A stretch of 64,000 nt of DNA from Haloarcula ordinaria (GCF_029338275.1 NZ_CP119789.1:2728001-2792000); one strand, 5' to 3'; positions 54,601-61,539 are shown, counted from the first letter of the stretch. Numbers and translations are program-made. The notes: generated by a model not told the origin, from the sequence alone.

Positions 54601-55928
54601 GCGACGTTGAGCTGGTACTCCAGCAGTCCTTCGTAGATGCTTCCGAGATGGCGAACGTCGAGCGAGGAGTAATCGACGAAAATCTTCCCGCCACCGTTGC
54701 TGTTCTTGCTCCGGGTGAGGAGTTCGACGACCTTGGCTAGGTAGGCGTCACCGACATCGTGATTGGCGAGGAACTTCGCCTCCGGGCTGTCGTCTTCGTC
54801 CGGGTCAGTACGGAACAGGCCGCCGTTGTACGCCGGTATGTACAGGTCTTCTTCGGGGATACCGCGGGACTTGCTGCCCTTGTCGATGAGGGTGAAGAGC
54901 TCGTCCAGCCGCGACTGGAGATTATCCTGCCAGTCACGGTACTTCGGGTCACCGCTATCGAGTTCTTCGGCGATCTCCTGCTTGAGGGAGTTTAGGCTGT
55001 AGGACTGCTCGTAGATTTCGTTGCTCGTGTCCAGCAGTTCACGACCTTCGGCTTCGGCGTATAGGACGAATATGAGCCGGTACAGATAGATGAGTGAACT
55101 GTCGTGAACCCTATCGAGATCACCCTCATCGAGATCGTTGTCTGGATATTGGAGGAACCCCTCCGAGAGGATCTTAATCGCCTCGTAGATGTTGTCCTGC
55201 AGATCCTCTCCTAACTCCTGAGCGAAGACGTTGGATTCGCCGTAGACATCGTCGAGGAAGCAATCGCCGCCGGAGTCTTCGAGGAATGCCTCGTGGCGGA
55301 AGAAGAGGTAGAAGTATTTGAAGTCCTCAAGGTCACCGCTCTCCAGAATTGTCGGCAGGTCCACCTCGTAATAGGAGTCGAGGCGGTGACTGGTCGGACC
55401 ATAATAGAGCCTCCACTTTTTACCGTCCGTTAGGACGGCCCAGCGTGCGGGCGTCTCTTGGAGGTAGACGTGGATCTGGTAACTTGGGTTCTCGAAGTCC
55501 CGTTCGTGTTCACCGCTTCCACGGGTGTCTAGAGGACGGCCCCACCGCTTTGCGTCCGCGACGGCGACAGAATTCTTGTAGAAGTCAAGACCCTCATCCC
55601 GTCGCTGGAAAGCGTCACGGGCAGCTTCTTCTGTTTCGAAGAACCCGTAGTCTGGTCGCCGTTGGGTGCGGCTCGTGCTTTCCTCAACCTCAAAGGGAAT
55701 ACCCAGCTTCCGAAACATCGGCCGGATGAACTTCTCTTCGAGCTGAGACTCGTTCCGCTTAGGAGCTGTGTCCTTCTCGCGCTCCCAGAGGTCCATAATG
55801 TCGTCGTAGGCCTCTTCGAGTTCCTCGTCGGTGACCTCGTCCCACTCTTCCGTCTCGGGGAGGTGCTCGTCGAGGTAGTAGTTGGAGAACAGGTCGCGGT
55901 TCGTGCGATAGGTGAGTGCCGTTTGCAT
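51651..55928 (-). CDS. Nuclease-methyltransferase fusion (type IIG/Eco57I-like)
   Basis: 1425 residues. Near residues 66-130 a nuclease-like core: E65/E66 helix, RRPDYGFFETEEAA (PD 92-93) and AVADAKRWGR (D125-x-K127). Around 540 the N6-adenine methylase motif I (LDPAMGSGHFLTSAIDYLAR) and near 794 motif IV (IGNPPYIIF); a long C-terminal half is probably target recognition. Single-chain RM enzymes of this kind cut and methylate. The presence of a helicase gene next door suggests a translocating or DISARM-like system. The 3' half is visibly more AT-rich than the 5' part, hinting at domain exchange. Confidence 0.82.
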   Translation of the reverse strand: MQTALTYRTNRDLFSNYYLDEHLPETEEWDEVTDEELEEAYDDIMDLWEREKDTAPKRNESQLEEKFIRPMFRKLGIPFEVEESTSRTQRRPDYGFFETEEAARDAFQRRDEGLDFYKNSVAVADAKRWGRPLDTRGSGEHERDFENPSYQIHVYLQETPARWAVLTDGKKWRLYYGPTSHRLDSYYEVDLPTILESGDLEDFKYFYLFFRHEAFLEDSGGDCFLDDVYGESNVFAQELGEDLQDNIYEAIKILSEGFLQYPDNDLDEGDLDRVHDSSLIYLYRLIFVLYAEAEGRELLDTSNEIYEQSYSLNSLKQEIAEELDSGDPKYRDWQDNLQSRLDELFTLIDKGSKSRGIPEEDLYIPAYNGGLFRTDPDEDDSPEAKFLANHDVGDAYLAKVVELLTRSKNSNGGGKIFVDYSSLDVRHLGSIYEGLLEYQLNVADEPLALDDGEYVSAEEGDDVVVQEGEVHLTTGSGERKATGSYYTPEYVVEYIVENTLEPLVSDIRTDLAGRSARGDDRGFAEEFAERIFDLKILDPAMGSGHFLTSAIDYLAREIIDAQEKQAAQQGIETVDEAHDINWARRQVAQRCIYGVDLNPLAVELAKVSLWLRTLAAEQPLAFLDHHLKTGNSLVGSDIEEIDELESESGGDGQNASLADFGVARKGTIEQLMRIYEDFIAIENQELADVKEMESKYDEFERNKLRRRLEAMANVRTARDFGLNDLPQDVFEEMAAALEDDVKWGEEIASEDWFNNAQRWAEDEKYFHWKLEFPEVFYTTDGESKAQEGFDAVIGNPPYIIFKMLTDDIRDYYRSTFDTFEMKGDIYVLFMELASNLLHENGFTGYIIQNKFTKAKYGSSLRNHLSSEETIREIIDFHDSPVFDITAYPMILLRQKVPPSENHKFLWRDIRESNQKQIETELSDGESGWEITQSDLGSDVWHPFVSDDVVSADTVPIEEFADQIGQGAIPGNTDVYIVDDETVEEYDLEREYIEQVLRGGDVNQFVIEAPENLSQLIYPYDVVDGEPELATPEQIPNIISYLEKFKSDLVERKNYGERLVDQGYEWYELRYESPGMVNEKIVFPDISPENRFAYDQNGEFACLDTVYYIVRGESLTSYDSRYLTAILNSALLDYLFDRMSPKVRGGYRRYKTQYVESLPVPAVDFTDRRQIDEGVDELVGSVCEGVITGNLAAGEALAELYSSGEHKVVLHDALCSISDSISDIKQQRRSYNLELMDYLGSYKEGDELKKFTGYQPASGVSETPLSETTETKENLRVGDVRISKKDHKVVVEASARYKPEDKEEFETDRWGYTETEYYPVMDFVGVSEIEAALLIEFVEYATEEGDGFAGFRDSATKRNSLLDRLEAIALPEITDIDSKLETYLKKKQEVSELDEKCNRLYDFLNRVVYELYELDEDKISMVESTR

Positions 55929-55930
55929 AG

Positions 55931-56122
55931 TTAAGCGGGGGTGACGATGAGGAACTCTTCGGAGTCTTTGCTGTCGATGATAGCGTGTGCGATTTCCTTC
56001 GCGTCGACAACGTCAACATCTACCGCGTCGCCGATTTCTACACCGAGTTCTTCTAGCTCAGACCCGGAAACGTTAATCCGGCCTGAGTTTCCTGTGTTGC
56101 GACCGATTTGCTTCCGAGTCAT
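55931..56122 (-). CDS. AbrB/SpoVT-type small DNA-binding protein
   Basis: 63 residues from the ATG at 56120-56122. MTRKQIGRNTGNSGRINVSG, then ELEELGVEIGDAVDVDVV: the swapped-hairpin AbrB pattern (a short conserved strand, LGVEIGDxVDV). Two bases before the methyltransferase start, so it leads that operon and may autoregulate it or act as an antitoxin. An earlier TTG would add four residues. The divergent Dam-type gene begins ~120 bp upstream. Confidence 0.65.
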   Translation of the reverse strand: MTRKQIGRNTGNSGRINVSGSELEELGVEIGDAVDVDVVDAKEIAHAIIDSKDSEEFLIVTPA

Positions 56123-56242
56123 TAGCGATAGCAAGACATGTTTGGTCCACCAGTATAGTCTTTACCTAGACTAACCGGGTGGGAATTTCACCATAGCGTA
56201 ATTCGAAAGAACCTATCTTGTCAGAATATATCTTCCGATAAA

Positions 56243-57289
56243 GTGGTCACACAGCGCGATAAGATATGGGCAGCAACGCTTCGGGTGATGGAGTTTCAAC
56301 GGACGTTCACAGCCACCAAAATCCGAGACGCTATCGAAGGTGAGGCTCCCTCTAAGCGAACTGTCCGGGACACGTTGGGTGCAATGGAAACAATGGGGTT
56401 TCTCCGGAGTGAGGGGGGCACTGGAAGAGCGCCGCGTCGATTTTTCCCTGTAGAGACAGATCCAGAAGTAGATCCGGAGGGATATTCTCCCCGTCGAATC
56501 ACTCCTTCGAGCACAATTCCCTATCCAGGTAGCAAAGGGAGTCTCGCGGATTGGGTTATCAGCTATATCCCCACTCATGATACGTATGTCGAGGTGTTTG
56601 GTGGGTCAGCAGGTGTGCTCATCAACAAGCCTCGGTCGAAATACGAGATCTATAACGATATTAACGAAGATCTCACGCAGTTCTTCCGAATTGTCCGGAA
56701 CCGCCCGGATGACCTAGCAGTTTGGCTCCAGTCGGTTCCTTACAGTCGATCCCAGTACGAGGAGTGGGTTGAAGCGTTCTACGAGGGTGTTCGACCGAAC
56801 GATCCTGTTGAGCGCGCAGGGCGTTTCTTCTCTCTACGGTATATGCAGTATGCGGGCGTCTCGTCGACAGCGAACGGATTCAAGACTCGTTCACGTCGGT
56901 CACCAGCACGAACCTTTGACAACGCGAGAAGCCAGATTCAAACCCTTGCGGAGCGGTTCCATCAAGTGACTATTGAACGAAATGACTATCAAGAGATCTT
57001 CGAGATTTACGACGATTCTTCTGTTGATGTGTTATTCTATGTCGACCCGCCTTACGTAGATACAGAGAATCAGTACACCGGGCAATTTGATCACGAGCGC
57101 TTCATCGAGACTCTACACGGAGTCGAGAACGACTGGATACTTTCGTGTAAAACGGTTCCTGAAGCATTCACAGATCATCCGATTAGAGAACGAGACAGCC
57201 GCCATCGAATGAAGCGTGCCTCAGGGGATGTTACTGAGAAGCTTGTGTTCAATTTCGACCCGAACAGTAGGGACCCCTTCGTATCATGA
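56243..57289 (+). CDS. Dam-type DNA adenine methylase with N-terminal winged helix
   Basis: 348 residues. Residues ~5-75 are a winged helix (KIRDAIEGEAPSKRTVRDTL, GAMETMGFLRSEGG). The methylase core has motif X/I IPYPGSKGSLADWVISYIP and VEVFGGSAGVLINKP, motif IV YVDPPYVDTENQY (DPPY) and the terminal KLVFNFDP. This is the class D12/Dam family (GATC-type in known members; this target is unknown). The GTG at 56243 suits a TATA-like aatata at 56224; an ATG at 56288 would remove part of the helix. No cognate nuclease adjacent on its strand. Confidence 0.85.
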   Translation: MVTQRDKIWAATLRVMEFQRTFTATKIRDAIEGEAPSKRTVRDTLGAMETMGFLRSEGGTGRAPRRFFPVETDPEVDPEGYSPRRITPSSTIPYPGSKGSLADWVISYIPTHDTYVEVFGGSAGVLINKPRSKYEIYNDINEDLTQFFRIVRNRPDDLAVWLQSVPYSRSQYEEWVEAFYEGVRPNDPVERAGRFFSLRYMQYAGVSSTANGFKTRSRRSPARTFDNARSQIQTLAERFHQVTIERNDYQEIFEIYDDSSVDVLFYVDPPYVDTENQYTGQFDHERFIETLHGVENDWILSCKTVPEAFTDHPIRERDSRHRMKRASGDVTEKLVFNFDPNSRDPFVS

Positions 57290-57501
57290 CTTAACCTGTT
57301 CTCACTTCCATTCCTCATATGGAATCCATGAGATATCGGTGACGCAGAGGCTGGCGAGAGATCAAGTTACTGGCCGTTGGAGATACTACGACAGCATATC
57401 CATACTCGAACGAAAGATCGCATGTGGCTCCGAATTCACGCGGTGACCCCCCATTGTGGATTCCAGCCCCTATCAAGTACGAAGGGCTAAGACAACCGAA
57501 C

Positions 57502-58275
57502 CTATTCGGTATCGAGACCATCAAGACCGTACAGCTCCCGGCGATCCGGCTTGTTCAGTGCTCTCCGGAGTGAGTCACGGCTGTGGCTGGTCACCTTCGA
57601 GGCCCAGTACACTGTCTTTTCAGGGTTCTTATCCACCTGTTCCAACGCTGCAACGAGCTCATCGTATCCATCAGCCGGCACTAGTACCCCATCCTCGACG
57701 GTGAATCCGATAGGTGGTCGCCCGATCCACTCTCCGGTCTCTTGGGTCTGGAGACGACGCTCAGCGGCATTGAGCGCGTCTCGGCGCTCGGACTCTGCAA
57801 CCGCTCGGAGAGCGTTAAGCTCACCGTCCCCAGGTTCGATGATGAGTTCTTCACGAACCACGTGAGTTGTGACTTCCGCATTAGCGAGTGTTTTCACAAC
57901 TTCGTGTATATCTCGGTAGCTGTCGCCGAATGCGGATAGGTGCGGTGCGATTACGTGCGGAACTTCGTTCCTGGTAACGGTATCGATTACTTGGTGGAGG
58001 TATTCAGGGTACGAACTGTCCGTGTCACTCCATACACCGGCGTTGACTGTAAGCTGGCCGGGATCACTGCTGCCTATGCCAGCTTGGATCTCGTCGTCGG
58101 TGCCAAAGTCGGTACGGTCGAGTTTGTCACGGGCATAAGTGTATGCTTCATAGGCACCTGCGTACGGCTGGTTACCCTTAGAGTAGATAGCGATTGCTGG
58201 GGTGGGGTTGTTTTTCGTGTTGTTCGTGTCGTCAATAGTGACCCCGAAGTCAGTGAGGGTTGGTTCCGTTGCCAT
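57502..58275 (-). CDS. Serine-recombinase-like protein, catalytic residues degenerate
   Basis: 257 residues. Resolvase-like N-terminal fold (AIAIYSKGNQPYAGAYEAYT, VIDTVTRNEVPHVIAPHLSA, FGDSYRDIHEVVKTLANAEV) and then the linker with RPPIGFTVEDGVLVP typical of recombinases. The usual Y-x-R-x-S and DR-x-x-R residues are not clear: IYSKGN stands for IYxRVS, and LSAFGDS for LDRxxR. May be a divergent active enzyme or a regulator derived from one. It borders the small-gene region; the second recombinase is at 62444. Confidence 0.6.
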   Translation of the reverse strand: MATEPTLTDFGVTIDDTNNTKNNPTPAIAIYSKGNQPYAGAYEAYTYARDKLDRTDFGTDDEIQAGIGSSDPGQLTVNAGVWSDTDSSYPEYLHQVIDTVTRNEVPHVIAPHLSAFGDSYRDIHEVVKTLANAEVTTHVVREELIIEPGDGELNALRAVAESERRDALNAAERRLQTQETGEWIGRPPIGFTVEDGVLVPADGYDELVAALEQVDKNPEKTVYWASKVTSHSRDSLRRALNKPDRRELYGLDGLDTE

Positions 58276-58819
58276 TCTACTGTGTTTGTATGTGTATCTC
58301 TCAGTCTCTTAATGAGTTGGAAAATGGGGGCGGGGTAACCTCGGGAAGAAGGAAAGTTATGGCGAAAAAGGCACAGGGTGTGCAGAAAAGCACGTGAAAA
58401 AGAACAGTCCATGTGAAATTCACATTAGTCGAGTGTCGGAAATCGCTGTTAGAAACCAAACTTTCAGAGTATTGACGATGGATTTCAAGATTCCTTAGAT
58501 TTCGGAGGATCTCAGCGGTTTACCATACGAATCGCCCTTTTCGACACCAGTTCTCAATGGGTGTTGTCATACCAAAGTGGTTGTGTGTATGAGGGGGTGA
58601 GGGATTTACCCTCCTAAGAAAAGTGATAAATTTAGCAGATACGAGTCAACGGAGCTTTCGATCTGGATGCAACTCAGTCGCCGCTGGCTTCCGCACTCTC
58701 CGGTACGGGGTGGTAACATAATCACCTCAGCTAATAGCCCTACTCTGTTTCTCTCCACCGCTCATAGATTTACCAAGTCTCGGAATCTACAGCTACGATA
58801 GCATGTGTATAAGTTTTCT
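58276..58819. other. Non-coding spacer with an inverted repeat
   Basis: About 540 bp without a convincing gene. It contains TCGACACC at 58541-58548 and GGTGT at 58560-58564, arms of a short inverted repeat that recurs in front of the two ~50-bp direct repeats (60222, 62294). The stretch is AT-rich and may be a control or replication region of the mobile segment. Confidence 0.4.
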
Positions 58820-58833
58820 ATCTGTTCTTTATA
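58820..58833 (+). promoter_or_regulatory. Promoter module, copy 1
   Basis: ATCTGTTCTTTATA at 58820-58833, identical to 60657-60670, and in both cases exactly 27 bp before an ATG preceded by GATGTA. This is a TATA-type promoter for a leaderless or short-leader transcript. Confidence 0.6.
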
Positions 58834-58860
58834 ACTTAGTAGATCTTGCGGTTAGATGTA

Positions 58861-58965
58861 ATGGAGCACAATACGACCACAATTATGTGCGACCACCGGG
58901 CTGACGAAGGGATTCCCAAATTTAGGAATCGACATTTATCGTGCAGGTCGAGCCGTAACCCGTGA
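58861..58965 (+). CDS. Possible 34-residue leader ORF
   Basis: From the ATG at 58861 the frame gives MEHNTTTIMCDHRADEGIPK and ends at TGA 58963-58965, four bases before the next ATG (58970). The start is placed exactly as that of the 60698 gene relative to the same promoter module, and both share the sequence GATGTAATGG. It could be a real micro-protein or a reinitiation leader for the following gene. No family. Confidence 0.4.
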   Translation: MEHNTTTIMCDHRADEGIPKFRNRHLSCRSSRNP

Positions 58966-58969
58966 ACCA

Positions 58970-59341
58970 ATGCACGCTACCTGCGAACTCGACTTGACCG
59001 ATTTTGGAGATGCAGATACGTTTCGTAGTCTCCTCGAAAAACATGGGCTTCGGTACGATGGCATCCGGATCAACGGACACAGCCTGGAACACTCGTGGGT
59101 CAGTGTGCAGGAGGAGAATATTCAACTCTTCACCCAATGCAACCCAATCGACGGTGCTCATATCGATCCCCGCGCGGGTGACCGTAACCCGGGGTATGCA
59201 TCGTATCTCAAGATCTCCGGAGAGATTTCACTCGCTCGTTCCGTGCTTCGTGACGTGTTCAGGGATGCAGAGTACATCAAAGGAATAATTCAGCAGCTAA
59301 TGACTGATGACGGTACTGTAGTGGACGTTACCGAGGAATAA
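58970..59341 (+). CDS. Hypothetical protein, 123 residues
   Basis: MHATCELDLTDFGDADTFRS then GYASYLKISGEISLARSVLR: acidic, alpha/beta, no Cys ribbon, no membrane helix. I do not recognise it. Its TAA ends at 59341, one base before the first tRNA-like element. Next to recombinases and other orphan small genes, so probably a mobile-element gene. Confidence 0.55.
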   Translation: MHATCELDLTDFGDADTFRSLLEKHGLRYDGIRINGHSLEHSWVSVQEENIQLFTQCNPIDGAHIDPRAGDRNPGYASYLKISGEISLARSVLRDVFRDAEYIKGIIQQLMTDDGTVVDVTEE

Positions 59342-59413
59342 GTGCCGTACAGCGAAGGTCTACTTTGGTTCCGTGTTCGGTGCTACCACCGGGTTCGACT
59401 CCCGGACGGGACG
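59342..59413 (+). other. tRNA-like element 1
   Basis: 72 nt, exactly tRNA length. GTGCCGT (59342-59348) pairs with ACGGGAC (59406-59412) at 6 of 7 positions, and the T-arm CCGGG-TTCGACT-CCCGG is perfect. Then a G and the ATG of the next gene 5 nt later. The middle does not fold into standard D and anticodon arms; a CCG-TGTT-CGG hairpin is visible instead. It starts at the base after the upstream stop codon. Aligns with elements 2 and 3. Confidence 0.55.
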
Positions 59414-59418
59414 TAACT

Positions 59419-59952
59419 ATGCAGCACACAGAAACCATCTCGGTGCAGCCTGCGTTCGACTGCGACAGTCTGACACTCCTCAAGCATGCTGGCGGGGAAG
59501 CGTACACACTCATCGAAGAACGGTCGAACGGGCGTGTCCGGACGTGGTATGCACGTCGGGGTGGAGACCGAACGATCAACCAATGGATCACGGTTGACCG
59601 GAACTCAATCAATGCTCCAAACGGAGAGCGGCACGTTGAGCGGCTTTTCCTCATCACCACCAAGGACGGTACAACGACTATCCATCGGCCGAGATACGAG
59701 CGACCAGAGAAGAAGTCGTTCATGGACGAAAAATACGCTCATGCAGGAGTTCGCGGCGTCAAGTCGTGGTGCCGGGAACGTATCCGCGAGCTTAGGGAAC
59801 CAAAAGTGACGCGTGTCCGGTACCGTGTCACTCGGGACGTACTTGATGCGTTCGACCGTGTATGGCTGCTGGTTGTTGAGGTTGACGTAGACGAGGATGG
59901 TGGCTGGTCCGGGAAAGGGGAAATGCAGCGCCTCGTACCATCTAACGAGTGA
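59419..59952 (+). CDS. Hypothetical protein, 177 residues
   Basis: From the ATG at 59419 just after tRNA-like element 1: MQHTETISVQPAFDCDSLTL, a beta-rich basic-acidic middle (RVRTWYARRGGDRTINQWIT, LFLITTKDGTTTIHR) and a C-terminal VWLLVVEVDVDEDGGW. Not recognised. The open frame extends upstream through the tRNA-like element, which is why I take the inner ATG. A GTGA overlap may couple it to a 35-codon frame at 59949. Confidence 0.5.
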   Translation: MQHTETISVQPAFDCDSLTLLKHAGGEAYTLIEERSNGRVRTWYARRGGDRTINQWITVDRNSINAPNGERHVERLFLITTKDGTTTIHRPRYERPEKKSFMDEKYAHAGVRGVKSWCRERIRELREPKVTRVRYRVTRDVLDAFDRVWLLVVEVDVDEDGGWSGKGEMQRLVPSNE

Positions 59953-60056
59953 CAGAGGACGCGCCGCTGCTTTTCACGGATTACCGTAATCGACCCACTG
60001 GGTACACGACGCAGGCTTGGGAGACTGATCGATGGCCAGCAGGGAGGGCGTACTGA
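59949..60056 (+). CDS. Possible 35-residue micro-ORF
   Basis: GTG at 59949 overlaps the upstream TGA (GTGA). The frame VTEDAPLLFTDYRNRPTGYT continues to TGA 60054-60056. Acidic start, Tyr/Arg-rich. Supported only by the overlapping start and the density of small genes around it. Confidence 0.25.
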   Translation: MTEDAPLLFTDYRNRPTGYTTQAWETDRWPAGRAY

Positions 60057-60221
60057 GAGTACGACCATATCGCAAGTAGAATTCTCCTTGTCGACAACCT
60101 CATCTGTTGATCTAATGTGCACACTCTCAATCGGGATCTGTCTGAGTGACGGGATGTCGGATTCTGTCGAGCGGAATCTCCCGGAAACAGCGTGTGGTGC
60201 TCGTTGACGGCGTATTTACAT
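60057..60221. other. Spacer before the first direct repeat
   Basis: No gene supported. A minus-strand frame through here lacks plausible composition or domains. Together with the direct repeat and MITE it makes a ~640-bp gene-free stretch before the promoter module at 60657. Confidence 0.4.
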
Positions 60222-60311
60222 TCGACACCTGGGGTGTAATCGAGGGGTAGACTAACGACAAGAATTCTGGACACCCCCCGTCCCCCCACACCCTGTTTCC
60301 AGTGTCATTCA
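60222..60311 (+). repeat. Direct repeat, copy 1, with hairpin
   Basis: TCGACACC-TGG-GGTGT hairpin at 60222-60237, then at 60261-60311 a ~50-bp block beginning AGAATTCTGGACACCCCCCG and ending CCAGTGTCATTCA. The block recurs at 62323-62372 with one substitution and a one-base indel. Same orientation. The two copies bracket ~2 kb with three genes and two tRNA-like elements. Confidence 0.75.
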
Positions 60312-60352
60312 TATCGTTGAACGTGTCGACAGCGCAGAACTTCGTTCAACGT

Positions 60353-60477
60353 GGCTCTGTTGAAACCCTCTTCACGTCTTGCGATTTGCTGAGAAGCCAG
60401 TTTCGCATCTGATCGATGAAATCCGGTGGGAAGAGCGACTCCTCTCAATGTCTGTTCTGAAGGATTTCAACAGAGCC
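60353..60477. mobile_element. 125-bp MITE related to IS6-family elements
   Basis: The ends are perfect 13-bp inverted repeats, GGCTCTGTTGAAA and TTTCAACAGAGCC. Directly outside both ends stands the 8-bp target duplication TTCAACGT (60345-60352 and 60478-60485). No coding capacity. The end sequence and 8-bp duplication resemble IS6/IS26-type transposons; the exact parent element is not in the window. The intact duplication suggests a recent insertion. Confidence 0.85.
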
Positions 60478-60656
60478 TTCAACGTATCTCTGTGATCACG
60501 AACAGCCACGTATTAGATCCTAGTACGTGGTCGTTCGTGATTCCGGTTCACCACACGCCACAGATTTCACCCTATATGAGAGAAATGTCCGACTCGACTC
60601 TGCGGTTCTGTTGATCCTCATTCGTTGTAAGATACTGTTTGTTGGAATGTTGTTTT

Positions 60657-60670
60657 ATCTGTTCTTTATA
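60657..60670 (+). promoter_or_regulatory. Promoter module, copy 2
   Basis: ATCTGTTCTTTATA, identical to copy 1 at 58820, 27 bp before ATG 60698. It lies ~170 bp beyond the MITE and drives the next gene set. Confidence 0.6.
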
Positions 60671-60697
60671 CGTAATCTCTCCAAACGTGTGGATGTA

Positions 60698-61168
60698 ATG
60701 GTGCACCCACTTGACAAAGCACGCGACGCAGCAAGCAGCATCCACACGAGCGATATCACCACGGAAATCGTCAAAATCGACACTGTTGAAGACCGCGAAT
60801 ACCACGAGCGAGTCTTCGCGTACGTCGAGATCAAGCATCCGGAACTGGAGCGCTTGGTCGCAAAATACGACGTAACGCGTGGGTGTGTCCCGGACCAGAC
60901 AGACGAAGTCCGCGAGCACGTCGAGCACCACGTCAATCCGAACAGCTACGGCCTGTCGTCACTGGTTGACGAGCACACTCTCAGTTTCACACCTAATGAG
61001 TACCTCGGCAACCCCGACGACGACCTCATCGACGCTGTCCGAACCGCAATCAACGCGTACGACTACCACGAAGCCGTCTGTACAATCCTCAGCGACGCGG
61101 AGCGAGCGTACTGGATCCTTAGCTGCACAGACGGCCGCGACCCACGCGCAATCGTGGACGGTATGTAA
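60698..61168 (+). CDS. Hypothetical protein, 156 residues
   Basis: From the ATG at 60698: MVHPLDKARDAASSIHTSDI, then helices (EDREYHERVFAYVEIKHPEL), VREHVEHHVNPNSYGLSSLV and a C-terminal AVCTILSDAERAYWILSCTD. Not recognised. Highly charged, soluble. The start is set by the promoter module 27 bp upstream. The stop is four bases before tRNA-like element 2. Confidence 0.6.
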   Translation: MVHPLDKARDAASSIHTSDITTEIVKIDTVEDREYHERVFAYVEIKHPELERLVAKYDVTRGCVPDQTDEVREHVEHHVNPNSYGLSSLVDEHTLSFTPNEYLGNPDDDLIDAVRTAINAYDYHEAVCTILSDAERAYWILSCTDGRDPRAIVDGM

Positions 61169-61172
61169 TGAC

Positions 61173-61244
61173 AGCCGTGCAGCGATGTTCGACGTTTGAC
61201 CCCGGCGCGGTCGCGCACGGGAGGTTCGACTCCTCCCCGGGCTC
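61173..61244 (+). other. tRNA-like element 2
   Basis: About 72 nt. T-arm GGAGG-TTCGACT-CCTCC is perfect (61220-61236). The 5' end AGCCGTG (61173-61179) and 3' CCGGGCT (61237-61243) can pair at 5 of 7 positions. GCCGTnCAGCGA at its start is shared with element 1. An inner GCGA/TCGC pairing is possible. It starts four bases after a stop codon and lies 32 nt before the next ATG. Confidence 0.5.
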
Positions 61245-61276
61245 CTCAACCGGCACACGGCCGGTAGACTCGCCCC

Positions 61277-61537
61277 ATGACCCGGAACATGACGCGGCAA
61301 GACCTGATCGACCATATGGAATCAATCAAGGGACACACCCCGTACGAACTGCACCCGACCGGCACGCACCTCGTAGAGAGACCCACCGAAGCGCCAATAG
61401 CGACGACCGACTCGGAAGTCTACGTGCTGCGCGACGACGTCACCGAGTACGAAGCCCGGTGCTCGTGCGGTGAACGGTTCAGTTCGTGGGAAGCTGCGAC
61501 GCAACACGCCAACGGGAACGATCACCCACAGTACTGA
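61277..61537 (+). CDS. Small C2H2-like zinc-finger protein
   Basis: 86 residues: MTRNMTRQDLIDHMESIKGH ... RCSCGERFSSWEAATQHANG then NDHPQY. The CxC...HxxxxxxH arrangement (C-S-C, then H in ATQH and NDH) is a classic-type finger near the C-terminus. A second ATG lies 12 bp on. Sits between tRNA-like elements 2 and 3. DNA or RNA binding is plausible; no target known. Confidence 0.6.
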   Translation: MTRNMTRQDLIDHMESIKGHTPYELHPTGTHLVERPTEAPIATTDSEVYVLRDDVTEYEARCSCGERFSSWEAATQHANGNDHPQY

Positions 61538-61539
61538 CC

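Noticed and set aside
48126..57289. Complete DISARM or BREX system
   Set aside because: Only the helicase and a PglX/DrmMI-like methylase are present. DrmA, DrmB, DrmC, PglZ and BrxC are not seen, and the methylase carries its own nuclease-like domain.
59328..59723. Minus-strand frame containing SRPGVEPGG
   Set aside because: The RPGVEPG string is the antisense of the T-arm of tRNA-like element 1, not a protein motif. The same holds for 61322-61774 and element 3.
59981..60289. 102-codon minus-strand frame in the spacer
   Set aside because: No domain, no promoter or overlap with neighbours, and it crosses the direct repeat.
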